Shown here one piece after another: positions 62,959 through 64,000 of a stretch of DNA of 64,000 nt (the stretch's first letter is position 1; each line of letters begins with the position of its first letter). Both the position numbers and the translations under genes were made by a program. The stretch is taken from the NCBI GenBank assembly GCA_022813675.1, contig CP063375.1:2204501-2268500 (forward strand), in the 5' to 3' direction. Below the pieces are notes generated by a model. It did not search any database. It worked only from the letters and a program-made list of their open reading frames with translations, and was not told where the DNA came from. The stretch is from Deferribacteraceae bacterium V6Fe1. Lineage in GTDB: Bacteria > Chrysiogenota > Deferribacteres > Deferribacterales > Deferrivibrionaceae.

Positions 62959-64000
62959 TTACATGGTTAAATAACCAAATGCGAAAAAACCAATTGTAGC
63001 TAAAACACCTGCTAAAATTGCGTAAGGAACCTGTGTTGAAACATGATCCATATGATCACAACCTGCTCCAAATGAAGACAAACAAGTAGTATCTGAAATT
63101 GGAGAACAGTGATCACCAAATATACCTCCGCTAACTACAGAGCCTATTGTAACTAAAACAAACGTATTAATATCTCCACCTGACAAGTTTAATGCAATTG
63201 GCATAACAAATGGCATTAGCATTGCAAATGTTCCCCATGATGTACCAGTAAAAAAAGATATAAAAGAGCCTGTAATAAATGCTATAGCAGGTAGTAAGCC
63301 AGCTGTCATCCACCCTTCTGTCAATGATAATATATATTGCTGCGCGCCAAGTTTTTTAGATATTGTATTAATCGCATATGCTCCAGCTAAAATAAGTATA
63401 GCAGTAGTTACACCCTTTATACCTTTTATAGCCACGTCCATTGCATCTTTAATACCATTAAAGTATCCTCCTACTGTTAAAGCAATTATTTGATAAATTA
63501 TTGCAGCAAAAAATGACTCCAATATTTTTACACTGCCTAATTTTACAAAAGTGCCAATTGCAACTATAACTATAATCAAAACGGGTAAAAATAAATAAAC
63601 AAATAGATTAGTTTTTTTACCCTCTATAGGCTTAATCATATCTAACTCTTCTCCGGTCAAAGGAGTAGCTCCATCTCTTAATAATTTACCTTCTTCTGAA
63701 GCTCTTTTTTCTGCTTTTTTCATGGAGCCAAAATCAGGTATAATTTTAAATGCAATTAGACCAGATAATATGACAGCAAACCATCCATAGAAATTATAAG
63801 GTATTGATTTTATAAAATATGTCATTCCTGCATCTACATCTTTTATTGGTCCATACCCTTTAAGAAGTCCTGCTATGTAAACTGCCCAACCTGTTAAAGG
63901 GATCAAGGTACAAACAGGTGCACTCCCCGAATCCAAAAGATATGCCAGCTTTTCTCTTGAAACTTTGTGCTTATCTGTTATAGGTCTAGCTATTGGTCCG
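62959..64000 (-). CDS. nhaC: NhaC-type Na+/H+ antiporter, 3' part (cut by window end)
   Basis: The frame is open to the window edge, so about 345 C-terminal residues are seen. Membrane helices and the motif GGIFGDHCSPISDTTCLSSFGAGCDHMDHVSTQVPYA mark the NhaC family (including MleN-type malate/lactate antiporters). GSAPVCTLIPLTGWAVYIAGLL near the visible start fits the family too. It exports sodium, or exchanges organic acids with sodium and protons. It is the upstream gene of the racemase-ald group. Confidence 0.9.
   Translation of the reverse strand, partial: GPIARPITDKHKVSREKLAYLLDSGSAPVCTLIPLTGWAVYIAGLLKGYGPIKDVDAGMTYFIKSIPYNFYGWFAVILSGLIAFKIIPDFGSMKKAEKRASEEGKLLRDGATPLTGEELDMIKPIEGKKTNLFVYLFLPVLIIVIVAIGTFVKLGSVKILESFFAAIIYQIIALTVGGYFNGIKDAMDVAIKGIKGVTTAILILAGAYAINTISKKLGAQQYILSLTEGWMTAGLLPAIAFITGSFISFFTGTSWGTFAMLMPFVMPIALNLSGGDINTFVLVTIGSVVSGGIFGDHCSPISDTTCLSSFGAGCDHMDHVSTQVPYAILAGVLATIGFFAFGYLTM

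Overview
The window is AT-rich, gene-dense chromosomal DNA from a Gram-negative bacterium: it has LptE, TonB/ExbB/ExbD and lipoproteins with lipoboxes. Anaerobic respiration is suggested by a Tat-exported molybdenum enzyme with an iron-sulfur and a cytochrome b subunit. The gene content and protein style (selenoprotein peroxiredoxin, TRAP uptake, NhaC, sigma-54 control) fit a Deferribacter/Calditerrivibrio-like member of the Deferribacterota. That is an impression from reading, not a search result.

1-13.7 kb is housekeeping. The tail of sfsA converges on leuS-lptE-holA (minus strand). A second minus-strand operon runs surE, a tiny lipoprotein, a large TPR protein, exbB-exbD-tonB and a MidA-type methyltransferase. 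A peroxiredoxin gene (minus) carries an in-frame TGA at the catalytic cysteine position with a SECIS-like hairpin behind it, so it is read as a selenoprotein. lrgA-lrgB plus a pseudouridine synthase (plus) lead to tRNA-Pro(GGG).

13.77-28.68 kb is an accessory island. It is bounded by a 19-bp direct repeat and, just inside it, inverted repeats of about 290 bp. It holds a PLD-helicase and a DNA adenine methyltransferase (a predicted restriction-modification pair), an RloC-type anticodon-nuclease candidate with a zinc hook, a coiled-coil membrane protein, a PC4-like protein, an IS256-family remnant and a large PhnD-PAS-GAF-PAS-GGDEF-EAL protein. The methyltransferase and the RloC-like gene each carry one -1 frameshift. 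A duplicated methyltransferase tail at 24.44-24.59 kb shows that the specificity domain, the nuclease and the membrane gene probably arrived as one cassette.

28.7-32.1 kb is a junction zone: short-period degenerate repeats, an AAA/PD-(D/E)XK gene and a UPF0149/SEC-C protein.

32.1-45.3 kb is metabolic: a three-gene molybdoenzyme operon (plus); a TRAP transporter with 3-hydroxybutyrate dehydrogenase (minus) facing a PAS sigma-54 activator, with a dyad and a -24/-12-like site between them; then a MoxR/DUF58/transglutaminase operon.

45.5-64 kb holds paired Cache sensors, a znuA-znuC-znuB-zur zinc operon, a run of small genes (C_GCAxxG_C_C protein, thioesterase, DUF554, PLD protein, EngB, DHH phosphoesterase, YjbQ), a TrkA-Usp/CPA2 cation system, a DUF294 protein, two MscS channels flanking an SspB-like ClpXP adaptor, alanine dehydrogenase, an Asp/Glu racemase-family protein and the 3' part of nhaC.
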